From an uncultured Pelagibacteraceae bacterium (GTDB taxonomy: Bacteria > Pseudomonadota > Alphaproteobacteria > Pelagibacterales > Pelagibacteraceae), in contig CACJJV010000003.1 of the NCBI GenBank assembly GCA_902593845.1, positions 49,074 to 113,073 of the forward strand: a DNA stretch of 64,000 bases, written 5' to 3'. A program made the position numbers and the translations under genes. Within the stretch, counting starts at the first letter, position 1. Every line of letters starts with the position of its first letter. This document shows positions 18,213 through 30,385 of the stretch, piece after piece. The notes under the pieces are model-generated. The model saw only the letters and a list, made by a program, of their open reading frames with translations, was not told the origin of the DNA and ran no database searches.

Positions 18213-18692
18213 ATGAAATTAAGCAAAATTCTAAAAAACGGATTTTTAATAGTAGTTGCGTGTTTAGCACTTTCTGCATGTGCTACATCCAAAAAATCTA
18301 CAGGGCAAATGCAAGGCGATGTTTATACTGGAACAGATACAGTTGAGTACTTAGCCTCAGGTGTTCCTGATAGAGTATTTTTTGCGACTAACGAGTCAGT
18401 TTTAACTACAGCTTCTAGAGAAACTCTTAGAAAGCAAGCTGCATGGTTAAGAAAAAATTCTAAAATTACAATTGTTTTAGAAGGACATGCTGACGAAAGA
18501 GGAACAAGAGAATATAACTTAGCATTAGGAGAGAGAAGAGCTAATGCAGCTAAAGATTATTTAATGACTTACGGAATATCTTCTGACAGAATTTCAGTTT
18601 TGAGTTATGGTAAAGAAAGACCTGTTGACTCTGGGTCTAACCCATTAGCTTGGTCAAAAAATAGAAGATCTGTAACAGTCAAAGCAAATTAA
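18213..18692 (+). CDS. pal: Peptidoglycan-associated lipoprotein Pal
   Basis: 159 residues. A lipoprotein signal ends in the lipobox LSAC (Cys22), and the OmpA-like domain carries LEGHADERGTREYNLALGERRA, which binds diaminopimelate of peptidoglycan, then SYGKERPV near the end. It anchors the outer membrane to the wall. It has its own AAGGAG ribosome binding site and an 86-base upstream gap, and a strong terminator follows, so pal may also be transcribed on its own at a high level. Confidence 0.96.
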   Translation: MKLSKILKNGFLIVVACLALSACATSKKSTGQMQGDVYTGTDTVEYLASGVPDRVFFATNESVLTTASRETLRKQAAWLRKNSKITIVLEGHADERGTREYNLALGERRANAAKDYLMTYGISSDRISVLSYGKERPVDSGSNPLAWSKNRRSVTVKAN

Positions 18693-18710
18693 ATACTTAA
18701 TTAATATTAA

Positions 18711-18749
18711 GACCTCTTAAATTATAATGATTTAAGAGGTCTTTTTTTT
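18711..18749 (+). terminator. Rho-independent terminator after pal
   Basis: An 11-bp perfect stem (GACCTCTTAAA at 18711-18721 against TTTAAGAGGTC at 18731-18741), 9-base loop and 8 T directly after. One of only two textbook intrinsic terminators recognised in the window. It separates tolQRAB-pal from cpoB. Confidence 0.93.
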
Positions 18750-18777
18750 GCCATTATTTTAGACATAACCTAATCGA

Positions 18778-19767
18778 ATGAGATACTTTAAAGAATTTTT
18801 AAAATTCAAAATTTTTTTTTTATTTAATTTTTTAATTTTTTATCCATCTCTCGCTGATAATCATAATATTTACGATACACTCGAGATAATCAAAAAAGAT
18901 TTGAAAACTCTTGAAAAAGCTGTTTATTCAAATTCAAGTGAATTCAATAACACTAATTCAGCTTTATCAAGCGTTGATAATAACTCTGAGGATGTACTTA
19001 CAAGACATTTGTTGAAGTTATCTGAAATTGAAAATCAGTTTCAGGAACTCACTAATAAATTTGAAGAAATAAATTTTAAGCTAGATAAGTTATCAAATAG
19101 ACTTTCTAAAGTTCAATCAGATAATCAACTTAGATTTCAAGATTTAGAAACTGTTTTATCAAATGGTGAAACTATAAATTTGACCTTAAAAAAAAGTTCA
19201 GAAACAGATGCAGAAATTTTACCAGGCTCATCTCAACCACAAGATTTAGGTTCAATATCTTATAAAGATAATTCTACAAGCGATACAACTCAAAAAATAC
19301 AATCAGTTGAAACGACTGCAACAATCGTTACTGAGACATTTCAAGCAGAAGAAAAAATTTTACCAGATGTTTCAGCGCCTGAGCAATATGAATTTGCGAC
19401 GAGTTTCTTAAAAGTTGGAGATTACCCTACTGCTGAAAGAGCATTTAGAGAATTTGTAATTTCTAATCCTGATCATAAATTGGCAGGTAACGCACAATAT
19501 TGGTATGCTGAAACATTTAGAATAAGACAATTATATACTGATGCTGCTTCAGCTTATTTAGAAGGTTATCAAAAATACCCAAAAGGAGAAAAAGCTCCTA
19601 TTAATTTATTAAAGCTAGGTGTATCAATGATACAGATTGGAGAAAAAGATCAAGGCTGTAAAATGATAAGTGGTGTTGAAAAACAATACCCAGAAGCAAA
19701 TCAGTCTGTTATTCAAAAAGCAAAGTATGAGTCTCAAAAATTTGAGTGTAAGAAAAAAAATTCCTAA
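18778..19767 (+). CDS. cpoB: Cell division coordinator CpoB (YbgF)
   Basis: 329 residues. Signal peptide of about 26 residues ending near PSLADN, a coiled-coil region (about 30-130), a low-complexity Ser/Thr linker and a C-terminal TPR domain from about 200 (YEFATSFLKVGDYPTAERAFREFV, then AGNAQYWYAETFRIRQ). CpoB couples Tol-Pal activity with peptidoglycan synthesis at the septum. The terminator before it suggests its own promoter in the 36-base gap. Its end overlaps tilS. Confidence 0.92.
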   Translation: MRYFKEFLKFKIFFLFNFLIFYPSLADNHNIYDTLEIIKKDLKTLEKAVYSNSSEFNNTNSALSSVDNNSEDVLTRHLLKLSEIENQFQELTNKFEEINFKLDKLSNRLSKVQSDNQLRFQDLETVLSNGETINLTLKKSSETDAEILPGSSQPQDLGSISYKDNSTSDTTQKIQSVETTATIVTETFQAEEKILPDVSAPEQYEFATSFLKVGDYPTAERAFREFVISNPDHKLAGNAQYWYAETFRIRQLYTDAASAYLEGYQKYPKGEKAPINLLKLGVSMIQIGEKDQGCKMISGVEKQYPEANQSVIQKAKYESQKFECKKKNS

Positions 19768-20770
19768 AATCTATAAACCAAAAATTTTAAATCATAAAGT
19801 AAATAAAATTTTTAAAAAATTTGAAAAGTCATTCAAAATAGACACTAATTTTATAGTTGCAGTGTCTGGAGGGGCAGATAGTTTGGCTTTAGCTTTTTTA
19901 ACAAAAGTATATGCTTTAAAAAAAAACTTAGATCCAAGGTATTTTATTGTAGATCATAGGCTTAGAAAAGAGTCTACTTATGAGGCTTATAAAGTAAAAA
20001 AAATTCTAAAATCTTTAAAAATCAATTCTCAAGTTCTTACTTGGAAGGGAAAAAAACCTGTGAGCAATATTCAATCCTTAGCCAGGAGTAAAAGATATGA
20101 GCTTTTATTCTTAAAATGTAAAAAACTTAAAATTAGCAACTTAGTTTTAGGTCATCATATAGATGATGTAATTGAAAACTTTTTTTTAAGAATGGCTAGG
20201 GGGAGTGGTTTAAAAGGACTTGTATCACTTGGGACAAATACTCAAATTGAAAATATAAATTTAATTAGACCTTTGATTGAATTTGACAAAAGAGATTTAA
20301 TATTTTTATCAAAATTTATATTTAATTTTTATGTAGATGATCCAACTAATGATGATATCAAATTTAATAGAATTAAAGTAAGAAACTTAATTAAGAGATT
20401 TGAGGATTTCGGCCTTGATAAGAAAAAATTTCAATTAACAATAGAAAATTTAAAAAAGTCGGACCAATCAATAAAGTTTTATATTGAAAAGAATAAGAAA
20501 GAAAACTCGATTTTTAACTACAGAAAAAATGAACTTATATTAAAAGATAATTTTTTTGACAATTCATATGAAGTCACCTTTAGATCCCTATCCGATTTAA
20601 TTCATTTAGTTGGAAGAAAGCCGAATTTTGTGAGAGGTAAAAAAATAGAGAATATTTTGAATAAAATTAAAGAGCAGAAACTAAGAAAAGAAACATTGGG
20701 AGGATGCGTCATTAAGATGGTAAATCACACTGTGATTTTAACAAAAGAGGTGAAAAAATACACTTGTTAA
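19727..20770 (+). CDS. tilS: tRNA(Ile)-lysidine synthase
   Basis: 347 residues from the ATG at 19727, which overlaps cpoB by 41 bases; a TTG at 19742 and a GTG at 19748 are close alternatives. The PP-loop SGGADS at about 47-52 binds ATP, followed by VDHRLRKES, LGHHIDDVIENFFLRMARGSGLKGL and IRPLIEFDKRDL. It makes lysidine at C34 of the CAT-anticodon tRNA-Ile so that AUA is read as Ile. Order cpoB-tilS-ftsH is conserved in proteobacteria. The C-terminal substrate domain is short. Confidence 0.92.
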   Translation: MSLKNLSVRKKIPKIYKPKILNHKVNKIFKKFEKSFKIDTNFIVAVSGGADSLALAFLTKVYALKKNLDPRYFIVDHRLRKESTYEAYKVKKILKSLKINSQVLTWKGKKPVSNIQSLARSKRYELLFLKCKKLKISNLVLGHHIDDVIENFFLRMARGSGLKGLVSLGTNTQIENINLIRPLIEFDKRDLIFLSKFIFNFYVDDPTNDDIKFNRIKVRNLIKRFEDFGLDKKKFQLTIENLKKSDQSIKFYIEKNKKENSIFNYRKNELILKDNFFDNSYEVTFRSLSDLIHLVGRKPNFVRGKKIENILNKIKEQKLRKETLGGCVIKMVNHTVILTKEVKKYTC

Positions 20771-20797
20771 ATTTATAATAATTCTTATCTTATAGCC

Positions 20798-22699
20798 ATG
20801 AATCTTAAAAACTTAGCAATGTGGGCAATAATCGTTTTTTTAACGATTGGTCTCTACAATATGTTTAAAAATCCTCAAGCAAACATAAAAAGTTCCAATG
20901 AAGTAATTTTCTCAGAATTTTTGGAGTCTGTAGAACAAGGTGAGGTATTAAAAGTTGAGATTCAAGGAAATAACATAAATGGTGTATATGCAAATGGCAA
21001 AAGTTTTAAAACTTATTCACCAAATGATCCAAATTTAATAGAAAAACTTTCAGAGAAGGGTGTAAGTATATCTGCAGCACCTATAGAGGAAAAGATGCCT
21101 TCATTATTTGGTGTCCTACTCTCATGGTTTCCAATGTTATTATTAATAGCAGTTTGGATTTTCTTTATGAGACAAATGCAAGGTGGAAAAGGTGGAGCGA
21201 TGGGCTTTGGAAGATCTAAAGCAAAAATGATGAATGAAATGAAAGGTAAGGTGACTTTTAACGATGTTGCTGGAGTAGAAGAAGCTAAAGAGGAAGTAGA
21301 GGAAATTGTTGAGTTTTTAAAAGATCCAAAAAAATTTAGTAGATTGGGTGGAAAAATACCTAGAGGTGCACTTCTTGTTGGTCCTCCAGGAACAGGAAAA
21401 ACTTTATTAGCTAGAGCAATTGCTGGTGAAGCAGGTGTCCCTTTCTTTACGATCTCTGGATCAGATTTCGTAGAAATGTTCGTTGGTGTGGGAGCATCAA
21501 GAGTGAGAGACATGTTCGAGCAAGGAAAAAAAAATTCGCCTTGTATAATATTTATTGATGAAATTGATGCCGTTGGAAGAAGTCGAGGCGCAGGTCTAGG
21601 TGGAGGTAACGATGAAAGGGAACAAACCCTTAATCAGCTTCTTGTTGAGATGGATGGTTTTGACACTAACGAGGGTGTTATTATAATTGCAGCAACAAAC
21701 AGGCCGGATGTTCTTGATCCTGCATTATTAAGACCAGGAAGATTTGATAGACAAGTTGTAGTTTCTAACCCAGATATAATCGGAAGAGAAAAAATCCTTA
21801 AAGTGCACGTTAAAAAGATTAAGATGGCTCCTGATGTAAATTTGAGAACTATAGCTAGAGGAACTCCGGGATTTTCGGGTGCTGATCTAGCTAACTTAGT
21901 TAATGAGTCTGCATTGTTAGCGGCTAGAAAAAATAAAAGGATTGTTACTTTAAATGAATTTGAAGAAGCAAAGGATAAAGTAATGATGGGAGCTGAAAGA
22001 CGATCAATGGTTATGACTGAAGATGAGAAGAAATTGACTGCATATCATGAAGGTGGACATGCTTTAGTTTCTTTTAATATGCCTAGTTACGATCCAATAC
22101 ATAAAGCAACAATTATACCAAGAGGTCGAGCTTTAGGAATGGTAATGAATTTACCTGAAAGAGACAAACATGGTCATTCAATAAAATATTTGAAAGCAAG
22201 ATTAGCAGTCTGTTTTGGTGGAAGAGTAGCGGAGGAAGTAATTTTTGGAAAAGATAATATTTCAACTGGCGCAGGTGGAGGGAGTGGTTCAGATATAAAC
22301 CAAGCAACTCAACTTGCGAGAGCCATGGTTACAAAATATGGTATGAGTGAAGAAATGGGTCCAGTTGAGTATGGTGAAAATCAAGAAGAAGTTTTCTTAG
22401 GAAGATCTGTAACTCAAACACAATCAGTTTCTGAGGAAGTGGCTCAAAAAATAGATAAAGAAATCAGAAAATTAGTTGATGAGGGCTATAACAAAGCTAA
22501 AGAAATATTAACCGAAAAAATTGATGATTTACATAAAATTGCCAAAGCTCTCATGACATATGAAACATTAACAGGTGAAGAAATCGAAAATATAATTACT
22601 AAAAACATATACCCTGCTGATAAACAAGATCTAAAAGTTGACGAAGATAAGAACTCTGCATTAGGTGCAATGGGACTTAAACCTAAAATTGTTCATTAA
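20798..22699 (+). CDS. ftsH: ATP-dependent zinc metalloprotease FtsH
   Basis: 633 residues. Two membrane segments (about 6-22 and 104-124) frame a periplasmic part; the AAA domain has Walker A GPPGTGKT at 195-202, Walker B IIFIDEID near 250-257 and the second-region-of-homology [18 protein letters not shown]. The zinc site is HEGGH at 417-421. It degrades membrane proteins and, in other proteobacteria, sigma-32; rpoH is encoded 4.5 kb downstream on the other strand. Confidence 0.97.
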   Translation: MNLKNLAMWAIIVFLTIGLYNMFKNPQANIKSSNEVIFSEFLESVEQGEVLKVEIQGNNINGVYANGKSFKTYSPNDPNLIEKLSEKGVSISAAPIEEKMPSLFGVLLSWFPMLLLIAVWIFFMRQMQGGKGGAMGFGRSKAKMMNEMKGKVTFNDVAGVEEAKEEVEEIVEFLKDPKKFSRLGGKIPRGALLVGPPGTGKTLLARAIAGEAGVPFFTISGSDFVEMFVGVGASRVRDMFEQGKKNSPCIIFIDEIDAVGRSRGAGLGGGNDEREQTLNQLLVEMDGFDTNEGVIIIAATNRPDVLDPALLRPGRFDRQVVVSNPDIIGREKILKVHVKKIKMAPDVNLRTIARGTPGFSGADLANLVNESALLAARKNKRIVTLNEFEEAKDKVMMGAERRSMVMTEDEKKLTAYHEGGHALVSFNMPSYDPIHKATIIPRGRALGMVMNLPERDKHGHSIKYLKARLAVCFGGRVAEEVIFGKDNISTGAGGGSGSDINQATQLARAMVTKYGMSEEMGPVEYGENQEEVFLGRSVTQTQSVSEEVAQKIDKEIRKLVDEGYNKAKEILTEKIDDLHKIAKALMTYETLTGEEIENIITKNIYPADKQDLKVDEDKNSALGAMGLKPKIVH

Positions 22700-22704
22700 T
22701 CTTA

Positions 22705-23760
22705 ATGTCTAGACATTACACAAGAGTGTGTAATCTCTACTATGGAAATAGCTCTAAAAAATTAGTTAATAGAAGTAAAACTATACCACTTAACGGTATC
22801 AAAGAAATTTCATTTGATCAAATAGAGATAATTACAAGAAATTCAAAAAAAAAGATATTTGTTAATCAAATAAAATATTTGCCTAAATTAACTAGAAGAA
22901 AAATTAATTCCGATTTAAAAAAAATTAAGGCGAAAAAAAAAAATTTTTCAAATTTAAATTTTACAAAGATACCCAATATAATGGGTGTATTAAATTTAAC
23001 ACCTGATAGCTTTTCAGATGGTGGAAAATTTAATTCAAAAAAAAAAGGAATTAATCATGGGATTGGTTTATTCAACTGCGGTGCAAATTTGATTGATATT
23101 GGTGGTGAGTCGACACGCCCAGGATCAAAAGTAATTAGAGAAAATTTAGAATGGCAAAGAATTGAAAAAATTTTAAAATCATTAATTAAGAAAAAGATAC
23201 CAATTTCTTTAGACACCAGAAAGTCTAGAATTATGAGTAAAGGAATAAATTTAGGAGTTAAATTAATTAATGATGTCTCAGGATTAGAATTTGACAATCA
23301 AACTTTAAATATATTAAAGAAATATAAAGTACCATTTGTAATTCAGCATTCACAAGGAACTCCTGAAAATATGCAAAAAAATCCTAGATATAAAAATGAG
23401 TTACTAGACATATACGATTTTTTTGAAAAAAAAATAAAACTTCTAAGATCGAAGGGTATTAAGCATAATAAAATTATTCTAGATCCTGGTATAGGTTTTG
23501 GAAAAAATTTGAAACATAATATGAATTTGATACGCAATATTTCTATTTTCCATTCTCTTGGTTTTCCTATACTTGTAGGCAATTCAAGAAAAAGATTTAT
23601 TAAGGAGTTATCTGGAAAAAATGATAGTAAATTCAGAAACGGGGGAACAATAGCATCATCAATATATCTTATGATGCAAGGGGTTCAAATTTTAAGAATT
23701 CATGATGTTAACGAAACAATACAAGGATTAAAGATCTTTAAGAATATTATAAATAATTAA
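22705..23760 (+). CDS. folP: Dihydropteroate synthase
   Basis: 351 residues. The catalytic TIM barrel begins near residue 91 with NIMGVLNLTPDSFSDGG, then LIDIGGESTRPGS, ISLDTRKS, INDVSG, and ILDPGIGFGK; all are pterin/pABA-site motifs. The first ~90 residues are a basic extension absent from E. coli FolP (282 residues) but longer forms are usual in alphaproteobacteria. It condenses p-aminobenzoate with hydroxymethyl-dihydropterin diphosphate. It starts 5 bases after ftsH and overlaps glmM by one base, as in many proteobacteria. Confidence 0.95.
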   Translation: MSRHYTRVCNLYYGNSSKKLVNRSKTIPLNGIKEISFDQIEIITRNSKKKIFVNQIKYLPKLTRRKINSDLKKIKAKKKNFSNLNFTKIPNIMGVLNLTPDSFSDGGKFNSKKKGINHGIGLFNCGANLIDIGGESTRPGSKVIRENLEWQRIEKILKSLIKKKIPISLDTRKSRIMSKGINLGVKLINDVSGLEFDNQTLNILKKYKVPFVIQHSQGTPENMQKNPRYKNELLDIYDFFEKKIKLLRSKGIKHNKIILDPGIGFGKNLKHNMNLIRNISIFHSLGFPILVGNSRKRFIKELSGKNDSKFRNGGTIASSIYLMMQGVQILRIHDVNETIQGLKIFKNIINN

Positions 23761-25091
23761 TGACAAAAAAATATTTTGGTACTGACGGTATTAGGGGAGC
23801 TATCAATAGTGAAAATATTAATGGAGACATGTTTTTTAAATTTGGCTTAGCAAGTGGAACATATTTTAAATCTCAAAAAAAAAGAAAGCAAACCGCAATA
23901 ATTGCAAAAGATACTAGATTATCTGGATACACTTTAGAACCAGCGCTTGTATCAGGATTGGCATCAGCAGGTATGCATGTATATACTTTGGGACCTTTAC
24001 CCACAAATGGTTTAGCGATGCTCACAAAAGCTATGAGGGCTAATATGGGAATTATGATTACAGCATCTCACAATCCTCATAATGATAATGGATTAAAATT
24101 ATTTGGGCCTGATGGTATGAAACTATCAGACAAAATTGAAAAAAAAATTGAAAGTTTAATAGATAAAAAAATCATCAAAAATCTATCGAAGCCTGAAAAA
24201 TTAGGTAGAGTAAAAAGATTGGAGACAGGTACAAATGATTACATCAAGATATTAAAAAAAAATTTTACAAAGGAATTCAATTTAAGAGGACTTAGAATTG
24301 TAATTGATTGTGCAAATGGCGCTGGGTACAAAGCTGGACCAGAATTATTAAAATCTTTAGGAGCTAAGGTTATTGCCATAGGAGTTAATCCTAATGGATT
24401 AAATATTAACAAAAATTGTGGTTCTACATTTCCTGAAAAAATAAAATCTTCAGTTAAAAAGTATAAGGCTCATTTAGGTATTTCACTAGATGGTGATGCA
24501 GATAGAATAATTATGTGTGACGAAAAAAGCAATATTATAGATGGTGACCAAATTATTGCTGCATTAGCAACAAGGTGGAAAAACAAAAAAATGTTAAAAG
24601 GTGGGGTTGTAGGAACATTAATGTCCAATTATGGCCTTGAAAAGTATTTCAAGAAGAAGAGAATAAAATTTATACGTGCCAATGTTGGTGATAGATATGT
24701 AAAAGAGGTAATGCAAAAAAATAAGTTTAATTTAGGTGGAGAACAATCAGGACATATTATTCTAGGTAAATTTGCAACCACAGGGGATGGCTTACTTGTA
24801 GCCTTGGAGTCTTTATTTGCTCTTAGAAAAGGAAAAAGAGCTAGTGAATTTTTTGAAAATTTTAAAAAAACACCACAATTACTGAAAAATATTGAAGTAA
24901 AAGATAAAGATATAATCAACAAACCTGAAATTAAAAAATCTATTAGGCTAGCTTCAAAATTAATAAAAGGGAGTGGCAGAATCCTTGTAAGAAAATCTGG
25001 AACAGAGGCTAAAATAAGAATTATGGGAGAAAGTGAAAATAAAAAACTTCTTGTAAAATGTTTAAATATTATTTTGAAAAAAATTAGATAA
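23760..25091 (+). CDS. glmM: Phosphoglucosamine mutase
   Basis: 443 residues, normal length. FGTDGIRG at the N terminus, active-site Ser in ITASHNPHNDNG, metal-binding DGDADR, GGEQSGHI and the phosphate-binding RKSGTEAKIRIMGE near the C terminus. It converts glucosamine-6-phosphate to glucosamine-1-phosphate for peptidoglycan and lipid A. It is coupled to folP (one-base overlap) and followed by thiD after one base. Confidence 0.97.
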   Translation: MTKKYFGTDGIRGAINSENINGDMFFKFGLASGTYFKSQKKRKQTAIIAKDTRLSGYTLEPALVSGLASAGMHVYTLGPLPTNGLAMLTKAMRANMGIMITASHNPHNDNGLKLFGPDGMKLSDKIEKKIESLIDKKIIKNLSKPEKLGRVKRLETGTNDYIKILKKNFTKEFNLRGLRIVIDCANGAGYKAGPELLKSLGAKVIAIGVNPNGLNINKNCGSTFPEKIKSSVKKYKAHLGISLDGDADRIIMCDEKSNIIDGDQIIAALATRWKNKKMLKGGVVGTLMSNYGLEKYFKKKRIKFIRANVGDRYVKEVMQKNKFNLGGEQSGHIILGKFATTGDGLLVALESLFALRKGKRASEFFENFKKTPQLLKNIEVKDKDIINKPEIKKSIRLASKLIKGSGRILVRKSGTEAKIRIMGESENKKLLVKCLNIILKKIR

Positions 25092-25092
25092 T

Positions 25093-28087
<2,995 letters not shown>

Positions 28088-28127
28088 AGACAGTTTATCT
28101 AATTAATATTAAAAATTTTTCAATGTT

Positions 28128-29108
28128 TTATTTACCTATATTTCTGAGTGTTTTTAGTATTTTTTCAAGCTCATTTGGTAAAATTGAATTAAAAATCATC
28201 TGCTTATTTTTTTTTGGATGTATAAATCCCAATGTTTTAGCGTGCAGAAATTGTCTGTTTAACTTTGTTAAAATTTTTTCTAATGATGGTTCGATATCTT
28301 TAAGTTTTTTAAACTTTTTTTTATATTTATCATCACCAACTATACTGTTACCTAAATAATTCATGTGAACTCTTATTTGATGGGTTCGGCCTGTTTCTAA
28401 TTGACACTCTAATAAACTAAAAGTTGGAATATTTTTATTTTCAAAAATTTCTAAAGTTTTGTAATTTGTAATTGCTTTTTTTCCTTTACTGTTACTAACC
28501 TCCATCATTTGTCTATTTTTTGAGCTTCTTGTAATAAAGGTTTCTATTTTACCTTTAGATGGTCTAATTTTACCCCAGATTAATAATTGGTAAACTCTTT
28601 GGATGGTATGTTGATTAAACTGATTAGAGAGGTGTTCGTGAGTTTGATTATTTTTTGCAATAACAACTAATCCAGATGTATTTTTATCAATTCTATGTAC
28701 TATTCCAGGTCTTAGTTCACCTCCAATATTAGAAAAAGAATTTTTACTATAATTCATAAGTGCATTTACGATTGTGTTATCAAAATTACCCGCACCAGGA
28801 TGCATTACTATTCCAGACGGTTTATTTAAAACAATCAAATCTTTGTCTTCATATACTATATCTAAATTAAACTCATAAGGTTTTAAGGAAGCTTTTTTTG
28901 GTTCGGGTATGACTAATTTTATTTCATCATTAAAAAAAATTTTTTTCGATGGATCGGTTATTATCTTATTATTTATTTTTAACTTATTATCTAGAATAAG
29001 ATTTTTTATTCTCGTTCGACTGATAATATCCCCTCTCTTTTTAATGAAAATATCAACACGGAGTTCATTTTCGGTCTTATCAACTGTCAAATTTATTTTT
29101 TTTTCCAT
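28128..29108 (-). CDS. rluD: RluA/RluD-family pseudouridine synthase
   Basis: 326 residues. An S4 domain occupies about residues 12-70 (RVDIFIKKRGDIISRTRIKNLI), then the catalytic domain with LNKPSGIVMHPGAGN, the catalytic Asp in RPGIVHRIDKNTSGLVVIAK, and LLECQLETGRTHQIRVHM. The RluD subtype (23S rRNA positions 1911/1915/1917) is the most likely because of length and the S4 domain, but RluC cannot be excluded. It is divergent from tRNA-Arg. Confidence 0.88.
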   Translation of the reverse strand: MEKKINLTVDKTENELRVDIFIKKRGDIISRTRIKNLILDNKLKINNKIITDPSKKIFFNDEIKLVIPEPKKASLKPYEFNLDIVYEDKDLIVLNKPSGIVMHPGAGNFDNTIVNALMNYSKNSFSNIGGELRPGIVHRIDKNTSGLVVIAKNNQTHEHLSNQFNQHTIQRVYQLLIWGKIRPSKGKIETFITRSSKNRQMMEVSNSKGKKAITNYKTLEIFENKNIPTFSLLECQLETGRTHQIRVHMNYLGNSIVGDDKYKKKFKKLKDIEPSLEKILTKLNRQFLHAKTLGFIHPKKNKQMIFNSILPNELEKILKTLRNIGK

Positions 29109-29131
29109 AAAATGATATATTAATATGATAT

Positions 29132-29208
29132 GCGCTTGTAGCTCAACTGGATAGAGCGCCTGACTTCGGATCAGGAGGTTGAGGGTTCAAGTCCTTCCGG
29201 GCGCACCA
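29132..29208 (+). tRNA. tRNA-Arg (TCG), apparent chimera at an integration site
   Basis: A 77-nt cloverleaf with encoded CCA at 29206-29208. Acceptor GCGCTTG/CGGGCGC, D arm GCTC/GAGC, anticodon stem CCTGA/TCAGG with loop CTTCGGA (anticodon TCG, reads CGA and possibly other CGN), T arm GAGGG/CCTTC. The acceptor contains two G-U pairs (5-68 and 6-67). A second copy of the 3' half lies at 30337-30384; it would replace the 6-67 G-U by a U-A pair, suggesting that the 3' half attached today arrived by integration. Confidence 0.93.
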
Positions 29209-29303
29209 ATAATACCAATGTTTATTTAATTGTTTGCTTTACAAAATTTATTACTTTAATAACTTAGTTCATATGGAATATTTGAAAATAGAAGGAAAAA
29301 AAA

Positions 29304-29357
29304 GTGACTAATCCAACAAAAAATTTTGAATTCGCAAAAAAAATATACCTATGCTAA
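29304..29357 (+). CDS. Possible 17-codon leader peptide upstream of the methyltransferase
   Basis: A GTG preceded by GAAGGA (29291-29296) opens a frame reading MTNPTKNFEFAKKIYLC and stopping at TAA 29355-29357, so the stop overlaps the methyltransferase ATG at 29351. This geometry suits translational coupling. It may equally be the decayed beginning of a lost gene or chance. No known family is recognisable. Confidence 0.25.
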   Translation: MTNPTKNFEFAKKIYLC

Positions 29358-30277
29358 GATCAAAATATTTAATTAGACGTTTTTTTTATACACTAAGTAA
29401 TTACGGTATATCAGCTACTTTAAAAAAAATTTATAAAACTTGTTTTTATTCTAATAAAATTGATTTAGACAAACTAAATATTCCTAATAATTTAGGATTG
29501 GATGATTTATTTTTGAAATTTGGAACAGACAAAGGTTCTTTAGATGGGAAAAAAACTTATGATTTTTTAGAAAAAAATAAAGACGGAGAAAAAAAATTTA
29601 AAAGTTACTACGAATGGATTAATAGAAATAACCCTAGAAATTTTGAATATCAATTTGGTCTTAATTTCACCCCCTATTATGAAAAATATTTAGGTCCATT
29701 AAGGGACAAATCACTAAAAATTTTAGAAATTGGCGTCGCTAATGGCCACTCAGTTGCAAGTTGGTTTTATTACTTTCCTAATTCGGAAATACATGCTGTT
29801 GATATTAAAAAAAAACATAAGTTTTTGTATAAAGGTAAAAGAATTAATTATCATTCCCTAGACTGTTTGGATAATGTAGCTGTTCGTAAATTCATTACTA
29901 AAAATAATAACTTTGATATAATTATTGATGACTCTTTCCATGAGCAACCTGCTATCACAAATAATATTAAAAATTTTTATCCAACTTTGAATCCTGGTGG
30001 GATTTATGTTTTAGAAGATTTTAATACTGCTGATCATATATTAAAAATAGAGAGAAAATATAATGAAGACTCAGGAAAGAAATTAATGCATAGATGGAGT
30101 ATTTTAACGAGCGAAATATTTGATTATATAAAAAATAAAAAGATGTTTAAACATGAAATTTTTAAAGAAGATGATTTAAAATATATATTCGATACAATAG
30201 ATAGAGTAGAAGTCCACGATCTAGAACTAGAACATCCATGGGCTTCATTAGGTTTTTTGTTTAAAAAAAAGAATTAA
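29351..30277 (+). CDS. Class I SAM-dependent methyltransferase, sugar/macrolide O-methyltransferase-like
   Basis: 308 residues. After a basic ~50-residue start comes FLKFGTDKGS and the TPYYEKYLGPLRDK segment, then SAM motif I KILEIGVANGHSVASW, an acidic AVDIKKK after strand 2, FDIIIDDSFHEQP and NPGGIYVLEDF. The order GTDKG / Y-x-x-Y / LEIGV is that of the MycE/ElmMI-type sugar O-methyltransferases found in glycan and antibiotic clusters. It stands alone between tRNA-Arg and an orphan tRNA-Arg 3' half and looks like cargo of an integrated element. Substrate unknown; modification of a surface sugar is a guess. Confidence 0.78.
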   Translation: MLRSKYLIRRFFYTLSNYGISATLKKIYKTCFYSNKIDLDKLNIPNNLGLDDLFLKFGTDKGSLDGKKTYDFLEKNKDGEKKFKSYYEWINRNNPRNFEYQFGLNFTPYYEKYLGPLRDKSLKILEIGVANGHSVASWFYYFPNSEIHAVDIKKKHKFLYKGKRINYHSLDCLDNVAVRKFITKNNNFDIIIDDSFHEQPAITNNIKNFYPTLNPGGIYVLEDFNTADHILKIERKYNEDSGKKLMHRWSILTSEIFDYIKNKKMFKHEIFKEDDLKYIFDTIDRVEVHDLELEHPWASLGFLFKKKN

Positions 30278-30336
30278 GATAAACTGAAAAAATTAGTAAT
30301 CTGCTCTTGGATTAGAAAGAAAAATTTTTGATTGCA

Positions 30337-30384
30337 TGACTTCGGATCAGGAGGTTCTGGGTTCGACTCCTAGCAGGCGCACCA
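30337..30384 (+). repeat. Orphan 3' half of a tRNA-Arg (attR-like scar)
   Basis: 48 bases matching tRNA-Arg 29161-29208. The first 20 bases (anticodon arm and variable loop) are identical. The remaining 28 differ at seven places, but the T stem still pairs (CTGGG with CCTAG, compensatory changes) and the CCA end is intact. No D arm precedes it. This is the typical product of tyrosine-integrase insertion into a tRNA gene with crossover at the anticodon arm. No integrase gene remains in between. Confidence 0.85.
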
Positions 30385-30385
30385 A

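Noticed and set aside
21013..21513. Long open frame on the minus strand inside ftsH
   Set aside because: It is a mirror frame of a highly conserved gene, rich in Ser/Pro from reversed Gly codons, with no start signal or family.
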